In this document: positions 23,042 through 31,189 of the stretch, piece by piece
How the letters are laid out: the number at the start of each line of letters is the position of its first letter
Numbering within the stretch: the stretch's first letter is position 1
Origin: Deltaproteobacteria bacterium
GTDB lineage: Bacteria > Desulfobacterota > Desulfuromonadia > Geobacterales > Geobacteraceae
Direction of reading: 5' to 3'
Length of the DNA stretch: 39,713 nucleotides
NCBI GenBank assembly: GCA_021847245.1
Contig: JAJZUC010000019.1
Location: forward strand, 1 to 39,713
Notes under the pieces: generated by a model
The model's database searches: none
Told to the model about the DNA's origin: nothing
What the model saw: the letters and a program-made list of their open reading frames with translations, nothing else
Translations under genes and position numbers: made by a program

Positions 23042-23977
23042 ATGGCAGGCAGAACTTCAGAGTTGAGGATCGTCGACCCGATCCTTACCACCTTCGCCCG
23101 GGGATACAAGAACGCCGCGCTCGTCTGCGACACGCTCTTTCCCTGGGTGGGCGTCGACAAAGAGGCGGGCAAGCTGCCGCAGTTCGGCAAGGAGGCGTTT
23201 CGCATCTACCAGACCCTGCGCGCCCTGCGGGCCAAGTCGAACCGGATCAACCCCGAATCCTACGGTCACATCGACGTGATTCTTGAGGAGCACGATCTGG
23301 AATACCCCATCGACTACCGGGAGCGCCAGGAGGCAAGTCAGGTGCTCCCCCTGGAGCGCTGGGCGACCAACGTCGTCACCCAGGGCATCCGGCTGCGGTG
23401 CGAGAAGCAGTGCGCCGACCTCGCCCAGGACGTGAACAGCTATCCGACGGGCAACAAGATCGTCCTGGCCGGCGGCGACAAGTTCAGCGCCCCGACCACG
23501 TCCAACCCCATCGGCGTCATTGAGGACGGCAAGGACGCGGTGCGTCAGCGCATCGGCACCAACCCCAACACCGGGGTGATCGGCTACGAAGCGTGGAAGA
23601 AGATGAAGCAGCACCCCCAGTTCATCGACCGGATCAAATACTCCATGAAGGGGGTGCTGACGGTCGACCTCCTCAAGGAGATCATTGAGGTCGACAACAT
23701 CATCATCGGCGCGGCGGTTTTCGACAACGAGGCCGGGGGGGCCTTTACCGACCTCTGGGCCGACAACATCATCCTGGCCTACGTGCCGCAAAAGGCGAAC
23801 GATGCGGAGCGCTCGGAGTACGAGCCCTCCTTCGGGTACACCTTCCGCAAGAAGGATCACCCCCTGGTCGATACCCGCGTCGAGGACGGCAAGGTCCAGA
23901 TCATCCGCAACACCGATATCTTCAAGCCGTACATCGTCGGTGGCGAGGCCGGATACCTGATCAAGGGAACCAACTAA
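23042..23977 (+). CDS. Major capsid protein
   Basis: This 311-residue protein is in the major head subunit position, right after protease/scaffold, with an ideal CAGGAGG ribosome-binding site. It has the mixed alpha/beta look of an HK97-fold capsid protein: an extended N-arm, YPIDYRERQEASQVLPLERW, an NPNTGVIGYEAWKKMKQHPQ region typical of capsid P-domains, and a C-terminal DTRVEDGKVQIIRNTDIFKP. I do not see the typical Mu gpT sequence, so the capsid belongs to another branch. Confidence 0.85.
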   Translation: MAGRTSELRIVDPILTTFARGYKNAALVCDTLFPWVGVDKEAGKLPQFGKEAFRIYQTLRALRAKSNRINPESYGHIDVILEEHDLEYPIDYRERQEASQVLPLERWATNVVTQGIRLRCEKQCADLAQDVNSYPTGNKIVLAGGDKFSAPTTSNPIGVIEDGKDAVRQRIGTNPNTGVIGYEAWKKMKQHPQFIDRIKYSMKGVLTVDLLKEIIEVDNIIIGAAVFDNEAGGAFTDLWADNIILAYVPQKANDAERSEYEPSFGYTFRKKDHPLVDTRVEDGKVQIIRNTDIFKPYIVGGEAGYLIKGTN

Positions 23978-23980
23978 CCG

Positions 23981-24008
23981 GTAGGGGCGCTCGCGCTCGC
24001 AGCGCCCC
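23981..24008. repeat. GTAGGGGCGCT hairpin repeat between capsid and the next gene
   Basis: GGGGCGCT (23984-23991) pairs with AGCGCCCC (24001-24008) around CGCGCTCGC. The leading GTAGGGGCG links it to the repeat inside the portal linker (18019-18046). With only CTCTTAC after it, it is not a strong terminator. Confidence 0.55.
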
Positions 24009-24028
24009 GCTCTTACAAGGAGGCATTC

Positions 24029-24184
24029 ATGCCCAAGTACGTTGTTAAAGGGATCGACATCCGCCTGGGGGGCGAAATCTACCACCCGGGCGACCCCATC
24101 GAAATGACCGCAAAAGAGGCCAAGGGGCTCTCGGATTATCTGGAAGAGGCCCCTGCAGAACCCCAGGGAGGTAAAGACAAATGA
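24029..24184 (+). CDS. Small head-region protein, 51 residues
   Basis: ACAAGGAGGC before ATG 24029 is an excellent ribosome-binding site. The product (MPKYVVKGIDIRLGGEIYHP, then GDPIEMTAKEAKGLSDYLEE) has the look of the short beta-rich proteins that often sit between capsid and gp36-type genes. The gene at 25514 has a similar opening and size. Its stop overlaps the next start. The role is unknown, perhaps minor head or joining. Confidence 0.65.
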   Translation: MPKYVVKGIDIRLGGEIYHPGDPIEMTAKEAKGLSDYLEEAPAEPQGGKDK

Positions 24185-24507
24185 GAACCGCACAGCCCCT
24201 ACTCATCACCTCCGTCCCTGCCGCTGCCGACCTGACCAGGTTGCGCTTCGTGGGCTTTGACGGCAACCTCGCCGCCGCCGGGGCCAAGGCCCTCGGGGTG
24301 GCCGAAGTCGACGCCGGCGCGGGAGAGCAGGCGTCAGTCTCCACCCACGGCATCCTCCTCGTTACCGCCGGCGGGGTAATCGCCGCCGGAGCAGAGGTGG
24401 AGGCCGGCGCCGGCGGCAAGGCGATCACCAAGGCCGCCGGTATCGGCAACGGTTACGCCCTCGACGCGGCCGCCGCCGATGGCGACACCATCCGCATCCT
24501 GAGGTAA
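24181..24507 (+). CDS. Capsid cement/decoration-like protein (DUF2190)
   Basis: This 108-residue protein is rich in Ala, Gly and beta strands (RLRFVGFDGNLAAAGAKALG, VSTHGILLVTAGGVIAAGAE, GNGYALDAAAADGDTIRIL). This is the pattern of DUF2190 capsid-cement proteins that bind the outside of the shell. It starts in the stop of the previous gene with GGAGG upstream and follows the capsid gene, which fits. Confidence 0.8.
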   Translation: MRTAQPLLITSVPAAADLTRLRFVGFDGNLAAAGAKALGVAEVDAGAGEQASVSTHGILLVTAGGVIAAGAEVEAGAGGKAITKAAGIGNGYALDAAAADGDTIRILR

Positions 24508-24515
24508 CTGCCACC

Positions 24516-24986
24516 ATGTACACCACGGCGGAGATACTCATCGGGAAGTACGGCAACCAGCACCTGATCCACCTCACGATCAAGGAGCCGACCGGTGCCG
24601 AAACGGCCCCCGACCTGGCGGTGATCAACCGGGAGATCGGGCGGGTGGACGGCATCATCGCCGGGTATCTCCGCCAGCGCTACGCCCTGCCGCTGGCCGA
24701 GATCCCGGCGGAGCTGGCCGGCTATGCCGAGGATCTGGTGATCGCCCGGCTCTACGGCTACATCCCCGAGCGGGGTATCCCCGAGGACATCAAGGATGCC
24801 GCGAAGGCGGCCATGGCCTGGCTGCGGGATCTCCAGAAGGGGCTCGCGACCCTCTCCGTTGCCACCCTGCCGCCGGCGTCAACGGGCGAAGAACCGGGAA
24901 CCGGCTTTATCCGCACCAGCAAGAGCGCCGCCGACCGGATCTTCGGCGACGCCACCCTCGACCGGTTCACCGGACGAAAGGGGTAG
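24516..24986 (+). CDS. Mu gp36-like head-tail connector (DUF1320)
   Basis: This 156-residue protein matches the gp36/DUF1320 family. It has a short N-terminal segment with a conserved start, then INREIGRVDGIIAGYLRQRY, ALPLAEIPAELAGYAEDLVI and ARLYGYIPERGIPEDIKDAA, typical of connector (adaptor) proteins of the gp6/gp15 fold. The C-terminus has TGFIRTSKSAADRIFG. It probably joins portal and tail. It follows the cement gene by 8 bp. Confidence 0.88.
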   Translation: MYTTAEILIGKYGNQHLIHLTIKEPTGAETAPDLAVINREIGRVDGIIAGYLRQRYALPLAEIPAELAGYAEDLVIARLYGYIPERGIPEDIKDAAKAAMAWLRDLQKGLATLSVATLPPASTGEEPGTGFIRTSKSAADRIFGDATLDRFTGRKG

Positions 24987-24989
24987 ACG

Positions 24990-25511
24990 ATGGATATCCT
25001 GAGCCCCGTCGAGGACGCCATCATCGCCCGGCTGAAAGCACAACTCCCGGCGATCCTCGTCCAGCCCTACCCGGACAACCCGGAGATCTGGGAGCCGACC
25101 CACCCGGTGGGGGCGCTCCTGGTGCGCTACTCGGACGGCGAGTACTCGCTCCCCCGCGACACCGGCGTCGTGGTCCAGGAGCGCGACCTGATGTTCGAGA
25201 TCACCCTGGCCCTGTGGAGCCTGCGGGGCAAAAGCGGCCAGGGAGGGCTCTATTCCTATCTGGAGGCGGTGCGCGTGGCCCTCACCGGCTTCGTTCCCCC
25301 CCACTGCAGCCGGAAGATGACGCCGGTGGCAGAGGAATTCGTAGGGCGGGGCGGCGGGCTGAAAAACAAGTCCCAACGGCTCTGGCAGTACGCCATCACC
25401 TTCAAGACCTCCACCCTCAATATCGAGGTCCTGGAGGAAGAGCAGGCCCCGCTGCTTGCGCGGATCACCGCAATAGACGAGCAACTCAACCAAACCACGG
25501 AGGTGCCATAG
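24990..25511 (+). CDS. Mu gp37-like protein
   Basis: This 173-residue protein matches the gp37 family. VEDAIIARLKAQLPAILVQP at the start, then GALLVRYSDGEYSLPRDTGV, RDLMFEITLALWSLRG and YLEAVRVALTGFVPP. The order gp36-gp37-gp38-sheath is as in Mu. It is probably a tail terminator or joining protein. It starts 3 bp after the previous stop. Confidence 0.85.
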   Translation: MDILSPVEDAIIARLKAQLPAILVQPYPDNPEIWEPTHPVGALLVRYSDGEYSLPRDTGVVVQERDLMFEITLALWSLRGKSGQGGLYSYLEAVRVALTGFVPPHCSRKMTPVAEEFVGRGGGLKNKSQRLWQYAITFKTSTLNIEVLEEEQAPLLARITAIDEQLNQTTEVP

Positions 25512-25513
25512 AC

Positions 25514-25762
25514 ATGGCGAAAAAGGATACCAATTACCGCTACGGCGGGCCGCTCTCCGGTGTGACCCTGGATGACGGCCGCGAGGTGATGCTGCACCCG
25601 GGGGCCGAGGTGCTGCTTCCGGCAGACAACGACTATGTGAAGACCCTGGTGGCCCAGGGGTTCCTGACGGAAGTGGCGGAGCAGTCCGCCCAACCCTCAC
25701 CCCCCGCCCTCTCCCCGAGGGAGAGGGAGCCTAAAAATAAGGAGGTGACCGATGCCGGCTAA
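25514..25762 (+). CDS. Mu gp38-position small protein
   Basis: This 82-residue protein (MAKKDTNYRYGGPLSGVTLD, then REVMLHPGAEVLLPADNDYV) is beta-rich up to about residue 60. The last 20 residues (QPSPPALSPREREP and on) come from a repeat element at 25691-25731 and are unlike the rest, so the original C-terminus was probably replaced. It overlaps the sheath start by 11 bp, and the sheath ribosome-binding site (AAGGAGG) lies inside the gene. The function is unknown. Confidence 0.65.
   Translation: MAKKDTNYRYGGPLSGVTLDDGREVMLHPGAEVLLPADNDYVKTLVAQGFLTEVAEQSAQPSPPALSPREREPKNKEVTDAG
25691..25731. repeat. CCCTCTCCC/GGGAGAGGG repeat at the end of the gp38-position gene
   Basis: CCCTCACCC is followed by CCCTCTCCCC, then GAGGGAGAGGG. 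The same kind of element lies at 31737-31777. It is read in frame as SPPALSPREREP, the common translation of this repeat class in proteobacteria, and has replaced or extended the end of a phage protein. Confidence 0.65.
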
Positions 25763-27203
25763 TTTTCTCCATGGTGTCGAAACCATTAACATCGAACAGG
25801 GGGGCAAGCCGATCCGGGTGGTGAAGAGCGCCGTGATCGGCATCGTCGGCACCGCCCCCATCTTTCAGGCGGCCACCGCCGATCAGACGATCAATAAGCC
25901 GGTCCTGATCCTGAATGATGTGGCCGCCGCCAAGTACTTCGGCAGCGAAAAGAGCGCCGGCTACACCATTCCCAAGGCCCTCAAGGCGGCTTTCAAGAAG
26001 GGGGCCGCCACGGTCGTGGTGGTGAACGTCTTCGACCCGGCCACGCACAAATCCTCGGTGGCTGCCGAGGCCAAGACCCTTGGCGCCGACAAGACCGCTA
26101 CCCTGGAGCACCCCGGCGTGGCCAACGTGGTGGTGAAGAACCAGGCCGGCACCACGACCTACGTCAAGGACACCGACTACACCCTGGATGCCGCCACGGG
26201 GGTGATCACCGGCATGGGGGCGACGCTCATCGCCGGCGCGCAGATCAAGGTCGATTACGACTACGCCGACCCGACCAAGGTCCTGGCGGCCGACATCATC
26301 GGCACGGTGGACGGCGCCGGCAACCGCACCGGCATGCAGGCGCTGCTCGACTGCTACAGCCTGTTCGGCTTCAAGGCCAAGATCATCATCGCGCCCAGCT
26401 ATTCCACCCAGAACAGCGTCGCCACCGAGCTGGTGGCCCTGGCCGGCAAGGTCAAGGGGGTGGCCTACCTGGATGCCCCCGTCGGCACCACGGTGCAGCA
26501 GGCGATTACCGGCCGGGGGCCGTCCGGCACCATCAACTTCCAGACCTCCAGCCGCCGGGCCATGCTCTGCTTCCCCGCCGTCAAGGTCTACGACGCGGCC
26601 ACCGCCTCGACGGAACTCCAGCCTTTCAGCCAGTTCCTGGCCGGTATCCGGGCGTGGCGGGACAATGAGAACGGCTACTGGTGGAGCTCCTCCAACACCG
26701 AAATCGCCGGCATCGTCGGCATCGAGCGCCCCTTGACCGCCGAGATCAACGACCCCTCTTCCGAGGTGAACGCCCTGAACGAGGTGGGGATCACCACGGT
26801 CTTTAACTCCTTCGGCACCGGCTTCCGGGTCTGGGGAAACCGCACCGCCGCCTGGCCGGCCGAGACCGGCGCCGAGGTCTTCGAGTGCGTGCAGCGCACC
26901 GGCGACGTGATCGGCGACAGCATCGAGTACTCCATGCTGCAGCACATCGACAAGCCGCTCAATGGCGCCCTGATCGACGCCATCGTGGAGAGCGTGCGGG
27001 GGTTCCTGCGCAAGCTGATCGGCGACGGCGCCATCCTGGACGGCACCTGCTGGTACGACCCGGCCGACAACCCGTCGACCGAACTGGCCCTGGGGCACGT
27101 CACCTTCCGCTACGACTACATGCCGCCGACTCCGGCCGAGCGGATCACCTTCAAGCGCACGCTCAACCTTGATTATCTGAAGAACCTGGGAGGTAGCCAA
27201 TAA
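25752..27203 (+). CDS. Tail sheath protein (Mu gpL-like)
   Basis: This 483-residue protein matches contractile tail sheath proteins. The start (FLHGVETINIEQGGKPIRVV, then KSAVIGIVGTAPIF) and the end (GHVTFRYDYMPPTPAERITF) are typical, and INDPSSEVNALNEVGITTVF with WGNRTA lies in the conserved C-terminal half. It shows that the virion is a myovirus with a contractile tail. The tube gene starts on its last base. Confidence 0.95.
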   Translation: MPANFLHGVETINIEQGGKPIRVVKSAVIGIVGTAPIFQAATADQTINKPVLILNDVAAAKYFGSEKSAGYTIPKALKAAFKKGAATVVVVNVFDPATHKSSVAAEAKTLGADKTATLEHPGVANVVVKNQAGTTTYVKDTDYTLDAATGVITGMGATLIAGAQIKVDYDYADPTKVLAADIIGTVDGAGNRTGMQALLDCYSLFGFKAKIIIAPSYSTQNSVATELVALAGKVKGVAYLDAPVGTTVQQAITGRGPSGTINFQTSSRRAMLCFPAVKVYDAATASTELQPFSQFLAGIRAWRDNENGYWWSSSNTEIAGIVGIERPLTAEINDPSSEVNALNEVGITTVFNSFGTGFRVWGNRTAAWPAETGAEVFECVQRTGDVIGDSIEYSMLQHIDKPLNGALIDAIVESVRGFLRKLIGDGAILDGTCWYDPADNPSTELALGHVTFRYDYMPPTPAERITFKRTLNLDYLKNLGGSQ

Positions 27204-27724
27204 TGGGACAGCTGACCGTTAAACGGATCACCAACGCCAACGCTTACATCGACGGCGTCTCGTACCTGGGAAAGGTCGAGGAGGCGAAGCTCCCCGACGT
27301 GGTGGCCACCCTCTCCGAGCACAAGGCCCTCGGGATGGTCGGCAAGATCGAACTGCCCAACGGCATCGACAAGATGGAGATGTCCATGAAGTGGAACTCC
27401 CTCTACGGCGAGGTGCTGGAAAAGGCCGCCAACCCGTTCAAGGCGGTGCAGATCCAGCTCCGCTCCTCCCAGGAGACCTTCACCAACCAGGGGCGCACCG
27501 AAGAGGTGCCGGTGGCGGTCTTTCTCACCGGCACCTTCAAGAAGTTCCCCCTGGGGGGCTTCAAGCAGCACGACAACGTGGAGGCCGAGACCACCCTCGC
27601 CATCACCTACATCCGGCTGGTGGTGAACGGCGTGGACATCGTTGAGATCGACGTCCTCTCCAACATCTACAAGGTCAAAGGGGTGGACCTCCTCGCCCAG
27701 TACCGGGCCAACATCGGGGGATAG
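27203..27724 (+). CDS. Tail tube protein (FII-like)
   Basis: This 173-residue protein matches the major tail tube family of P2 FII/Mu M type. Typical stretches are ANAYIDGVSYLGKVEEAKLP, ELPNGIDKMEMSMKWNSLYG, GTFKKFPLGGFKQHDNVEAE and the C-terminal DVLSNIYKVKGVDLLAQYRA. Its ATG overlaps the sheath stop (TAATG) and the ribosome-binding site is GGGAGG. It is the last gene before a promoter, a terminator and the next late promoter. Confidence 0.93.
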   Translation: MGQLTVKRITNANAYIDGVSYLGKVEEAKLPDVVATLSEHKALGMVGKIELPNGIDKMEMSMKWNSLYGEVLEKAANPFKAVQIQLRSSQETFTNQGRTEEVPVAVFLTGTFKKFPLGGFKQHDNVEAETTLAITYIRLVVNGVDIVEIDVLSNIYKVKGVDLLAQYRANIGG

Positions 27725-27736
27725 GAAATCTATCGC

Positions 27737-27766
27737 TTGACTCGCCCGCGCGAAACGCGCTATAAG
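27737..27766 (+). promoter_or_regulatory. Sigma-70-like promoter for a very short transcript
   Basis: TTGACT (27737-27742) and TATAAG (27761-27766) are separated by 18 bp, and the spacer contains GCGCG-AAA-CGCGC (27749-27761). Transcription from here would meet the terminator at 27785-27825 after about 50 bases. No ORF lies between. It may make a small RNA or be accidental. Confidence 0.45.
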
Positions 27767-27784
27767 CCCCAAAAGTCAGTAAAG

Positions 27785-27825
27785 AAAAAGGCCCTTTCCG
27801 TTCTCCGGAGAGGGCCTTTTTCTTT
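27785..27825 (+). terminator. Rho-independent terminator after the tail tube gene
   Basis: AAAAAGGCCCT and AGGGCCTTTTT form a long stem with CTCCGGAG in the loop region, followed by TTTTTC. It ends the head/sheath/tube transcript and lies just upstream of the next late promoter, as at 12133. Confidence 0.9.
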
Positions 27826-27829
27826 GATC

Positions 27830-27870
27830 CGCTTCAGTTCGCTTTCCCCCCGCCCCTGCCGGTAGTATCG
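27830..27870 (+). promoter_or_regulatory. Late promoter in front of the tail operon
   Basis: CCGCTTCAG (27830-27838) and TAGTATC (27864-27870) have the same spacing as at 12175-12215. The bases between differ except for C-rich stretches, so the two blocks are what is conserved. It starts the tail assembly chaperone, tape measure and baseplate genes. Confidence 0.7.
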
Positions 27871-27915
27871 CTCCCATCACGCACCAATCACACTGTTCAA
27901 GCCAAGGAGTTCCCC

Positions 27916-28230
27916 ATGAAGATCACGAAAGTGGCAGGCGCCAGGAAACCGTTGGAGGTAGAGGAGGTAGAGATTCGCGAATCCCTGGTCGAGGATCTGG
28001 TAACGGCCGAGCGGATCGTCGGCAAGACTGAAGGTTTTGAGTTCATACTGGCGGTCCTGTCCCAGGTGGCGCTGTTCGATGGGCAGCCGCAACCGGTCGA
28101 GGAACTGCGGAGGTTGTCCAGCAAGGATTTTTTGGCCATATCCAAAGAGCTCGAATTGGCGGATGTCGAGAGCTTGCAGAACGAATTATCTACCTCGTCC
28201 GGGAAGGAAGGTTCCGTCAAGAACGCGTAA
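27916..28230 (+). CDS. Tail assembly chaperone (unshifted product)
   Basis: This 104-residue protein lies after the tube gene and before the tape measure, the place of P2 E and Mu gp41. VEEVEIRESLVEDLVTAERI, EFILAVLSQVALFDGQPQPV and LRRLSSKDFLAISKELEL match the phage tail assembly chaperone family. GCCAAGGAG precedes the ATG. In-phase slippery T TTT TTG at 28128-28134 allows a longer shifted product. Confidence 0.85.
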   Translation: MKITKVAGARKPLEVEEVEIRESLVEDLVTAERIVGKTEGFEFILAVLSQVALFDGQPQPVEELRRLSSKDFLAISKELELADVESLQNELSTSSGKEGSVKNA

Positions 28231-28319
28231 TGGGGATGACCCTGGCAGAGCTGGACTACTGGGTGAGGAAGGTGGACGGCTACATCAGGGAGTTGAACAA
28301 AAGGATTGAAAAAGATTAG
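28134..28319 (+). CDS. -1 frameshift extension of the tail assembly chaperone (E' / gp42-like)
   Basis: The -1 frame is open from the slippery site TTTTTTG (28128-28134) to TAG 28317-28319 and reads GHIQRARIGGCRELAERIIY, then LVREGRFRQERVMGMTLAEL and DYWVRKVDGYIRELNKRI. The heptamer has the right phase (T-TTT-TTG), as in P2 E/E'. The shifted product has about 134 residues (73 before the slip and 61 after). An ATG at 28230, overlapping the unshifted stop, could also start the last 29 residues, but frameshifting is the family rule. Confidence 0.8.
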   Translation, partial: GHIQRARIGGCRELAERIIYLVREGRFRQERVMGMTLAELDYWVRKVDGYIRELNKRIEKD

Positions 28320-28495
28320 GGACGCGGCTCTTTCGGGGCCGTAAGCCCCTGCCAGAGTCCCTGGATGGAACCAAACACCACGCCGAGGGCCAGAAGAGCC
28401 AGCAGGATGCCCAGGCCACAGAGGACAAGAACCAGTAGGGGCGGGAAGAAACAGCCTGCTACGAGCAGGATTATGATCAGGCCAATGATCCACAT
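28316..28495 (-). CDS. Small two-segment membrane protein on the opposite strand (moron)
   Basis: This 59-residue protein (MWIIGLIIILLVAGCFFPPL, then LVLVLCGLGILLALLALGVV and a short polar tail) lies in the gap between tail chaperone and tape measure but reads the other way. It has two hydrophobic segments joined by FFPP. Its stop overlaps the chaperone stop by three bases. A TATATT is found upstream on its strand, but the ribosome-binding site is weak. Opposite orientation suggests expression from the prophage, for example in superinfection exclusion, but no function is shown. Confidence 0.6.
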   Translation of the reverse strand: MWIIGLIIILLVAGCFFPPLLVLVLCGLGILLALLALGVVFGSIQGLWQGLTAPKEPRP

Positions 28496-28522
28496 GAAAA
28501 CAATATATCACAGGTTGCCCCA

Positions 28523-31189
28523 ATGAACAGTCTTTTTACCATAGCCCTGATGTTCAAGGCCATCGACCAGGCCACGGCCCCCATCCGCAAGATGGATGAA
28601 GCGGTGGGGGGCGTGGGCAAGACGCTGGACGGTGCGGCCGGCAAGAGTGCAGGGCTGAGAAGCGGCCTGGATCGTGCGGGTACGGCGGCCGGCGGGCTGG
28701 GGGCCGCGGCGGCCCGCGCCGCGCAACGCTTCAACCAGGCGTTCGACGGCATGATCGCCAAGACCAAGGCACTCTCGGAAAAGATGAAGGAAGCCGGAGA
28801 GCGGGCGCAGATCGGCGCGGCGGCAAGCGGTGCCGGGGTGGTGAAGGCCCTGGATGCCTTCAAGACCCTTGAGGCTTCGCAGGTGAATTTGCAGGTGGCC
28901 ATGATGGGAAAGGGGGGGGTGGTCAACCAGGCCGACTATGCCGAGCTGTCAAGGCTCGCCAGGCAGTTCGGCAAGGATTACATGGGGAGCACCGAGGACT
29001 TCTACAAGATGTTCCGTGTCCTCCAGGAGCAGGGCATCAAGACCAAGGACATCCTTTCCGGCACCGGCAAGGCGGTGTCAGATTTTGCGGCGGTCACTGG
29101 TGAAGGCTACAACGAAGCGGCTCTGAAGATAGCCAAGTTCCAGGACTCGTTCGGCATTGCCGCCAGGGACATGCCGAAATTCACCGACCAGCTCTCCAAG
29201 GCAAAGTTTGCCTTTGGCCTGGATACCACCGAGGTTTACTACGCCATGCCCTATCTGTCCGGCGCGCTCAAGCAGGTGGGGATGCAGGGTCTGGCGGCGT
29301 CCAACAGCGTGCTCAGGATGGCGGGGATTATGAGCCAGGCCGGTATTCCGGCCAGCCAGATCGGCGAGTCGCTGAACCAGGTCTTTAACCGCATGGCCGA
29401 CTTCGACACCCGTCTCAACAAGAAGTCCAAGCAGATGCAGGAAATCCGGGGAATCCTGGCCGGCACCGGCATCGAGCTGAACTTCTGGGACCAGAATGAG
29501 AAGTTTGCCGGTGTGGAAAACATGATCGCCCAGTTCGAGAAGCTGAAAGGGCTGACGGACAAACAAAAGATCGAGATCGGCCAGAAGCTGTTCGGCGACG
29601 TGGGGGGGAAGGCTGTTGCCATTTTTTCAGAGAAAGGCGTGAAGGGCTGGAAAGAGTCCGAGAAAGCTATGAAACGCCAGGCCGCGCTGTCCGAGCGGGT
29701 TGCCGCCATCCAGAAGACTTTAGCCTTTCTGTGGGACAGCTTCACCGGCACGGTCAAGACCTTTGTCGCCGCCATCGGCGAGGCGATTACCAACAGCACC
29801 GGCCTAAAGATCATTCTCGGCAAGCTGAATGATGCCTTTGATTTTGCGAGCAGGTGGATTGAGAACCATAAAAAGATTGCTGCGGCAATAGGCATCGCCA
29901 TGGCGGCTACAGCCGCGCTTACTGCCGGTGTGGTAGCACTGGGCGGCGCGGTCATGGTGGGGGGGTCGATCCTCTCCGCTTACGGCACCGGCCTTTCTGC
30001 CATCAAGTTTGCCGCCGGCCCGGCGGTGCGGGAAGTAAAGCTGCTGATCCTGGCCATGCGCGGCCTGAATGCCGCCCAGGTGCAACGCGGCATGTTCGGC
30101 GAGATCATCGGCTCCGCGCCGGTTACCAGATCAAGGATCTTCGAGGCAGTGGTGGCCATGAAAGCCTGGAGTGTGGCGCAGTTGTCCGCTTTTCGAGCCA
30201 ACTTCCTCACCGTGGCCGGACTGAAAGGGATGGCTTCTGCCTTTGGCTCCCATTTGCTCTCCGGTATCCGCCTGGTTACGACAGCCATGCGGGCCTTCAG
30301 TCTCTCGATGCTGCTTAATCCGGTCGGGCTGGCCATTGCCGGCATAGCGGCGGCGGCCCTGGTGATCATCGCCTACTGGAAGCCGATCAAGGCGTTCTTC
30401 TCCGGATTGTGGCAAGGGTTCAAGGAAGGTTTATCCCCTCTTAAAGAACTCTTCAAGTCGGCCCGGGCCGCAGCCAAACCGCTCAAGGAGATGTTCGCCC
30501 CGGTGATCGGCCTCATCAAACAGTTCCTGACGCCGCTGGGCTTCACTAACAAGACCCTTTCCACCACGGCGCTGATCGGCAAGGGGATCGGCTACATTCT
30601 GGCCATGGCCTTCACCATGCCGATCTATGCCATTACCGGCATTCTCAAGGCAATCAGGATGCTGTTCACCAGTACGAAACAGTTCTTCTCAGCCGGTGCA
30701 AACATCGTCAAATCCATTGCCCAGGGGATCACATCCGCAATTTCACATCCGGTGGAAGCGATCAAGGGCGTTGTCAAGAGAATCCGCAATTTCCTCCCCT
30801 TCTCCCCCGCCAAGGAGGGGCCGCTGCGGGACATCAACCGCGTCCGGATCGTCGAGACCATCGCCGAGAGCATGCGCCCGGCGCCGTTGGTGAAGGCGAT
30901 GAAGGCCGCCACGGCGGCGGCCATGATCGCGGCCGCGCCGGCCACGGTTCTGGCGCGGCCCGCGACCGCACCCGGCCGCCCGGCGGTGCAGTCCCTGGCC
31001 CGTCCCTCGGCGTCGGCACCGGCGGGTGGAGCGATGCAGATCTCCTTCTCGCCGCAGATCACCATCCAGGGGGGTGGCAATACCGACCAGGTAAGACACC
31101 AGGTGAATGAGGCCATGACCATCTCCTTTGCCGAGTTCGAGCGCCTGATGAAACGCTACGAAGAGCAGCGGACCCGGAGGAGCTTCTGA
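28523..31189 (+). CDS. Tail tape measure protein
   Basis: This 888-residue protein sets tail length. The N-terminal region is Ala/Gly-rich and helical. A TP901-type core follows (KDYMGSTEDFYKMFRVLQEQ, LKQVGMQGLAASNSVLRMAG, GDVGGKAVAIF), then hydrophobic segments (IGIAMAATAALTAGVVALGG and LLNPVGLAIAGIAAAALVII) that may insert into the host membrane. VKRIRNFLPFSPAKEGPLRD is the usual C-terminal motif. The start has only a weak ribosome-binding site (CAGG). The next gene starts on its last base. Confidence 0.93.
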   Translation: MNSLFTIALMFKAIDQATAPIRKMDEAVGGVGKTLDGAAGKSAGLRSGLDRAGTAAGGLGAAAARAAQRFNQAFDGMIAKTKALSEKMKEAGERAQIGAAASGAGVVKALDAFKTLEASQVNLQVAMMGKGGVVNQADYAELSRLARQFGKDYMGSTEDFYKMFRVLQEQGIKTKDILSGTGKAVSDFAAVTGEGYNEAALKIAKFQDSFGIAARDMPKFTDQLSKAKFAFGLDTTEVYYAMPYLSGALKQVGMQGLAASNSVLRMAGIMSQAGIPASQIGESLNQVFNRMADFDTRLNKKSKQMQEIRGILAGTGIELNFWDQNEKFAGVENMIAQFEKLKGLTDKQKIEIGQKLFGDVGGKAVAIFSEKGVKGWKESEKAMKRQAALSERVAAIQKTLAFLWDSFTGTVKTFVAAIGEAITNSTGLKIILGKLNDAFDFASRWIENHKKIAAAIGIAMAATAALTAGVVALGGAVMVGGSILSAYGTGLSAIKFAAGPAVREVKLLILAMRGLNAAQVQRGMFGEIIGSAPVTRSRIFEAVVAMKAWSVAQLSAFRANFLTVAGLKGMASAFGSHLLSGIRLVTTAMRAFSLSMLLNPVGLAIAGIAAAALVIIAYWKPIKAFFSGLWQGFKEGLSPLKELFKSARAAAKPLKEMFAPVIGLIKQFLTPLGFTNKTLSTTALIGKGIGYILAMAFTMPIYAITGILKAIRMLFTSTKQFFSAGANIVKSIAQGITSAISHPVEAIKGVVKRIRNFLPFSPAKEGPLRDINRVRIVETIAESMRPAPLVKAMKAATAAAMIAAAPATVLARPATAPGRPAVQSLARPSASAPAGGAMQISFSPQITIQGGGNTDQVRHQVNEAMTISFAEFERLMKRYEEQRTRRSF

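Noticed and set aside
31144-31160. CTGATGAAAC at the end of the tape measure gene as a hammerhead core
   Set aside because: CTGATGA and GAAAC overlap and leave no room for stem II, and no flanking stems are seen.
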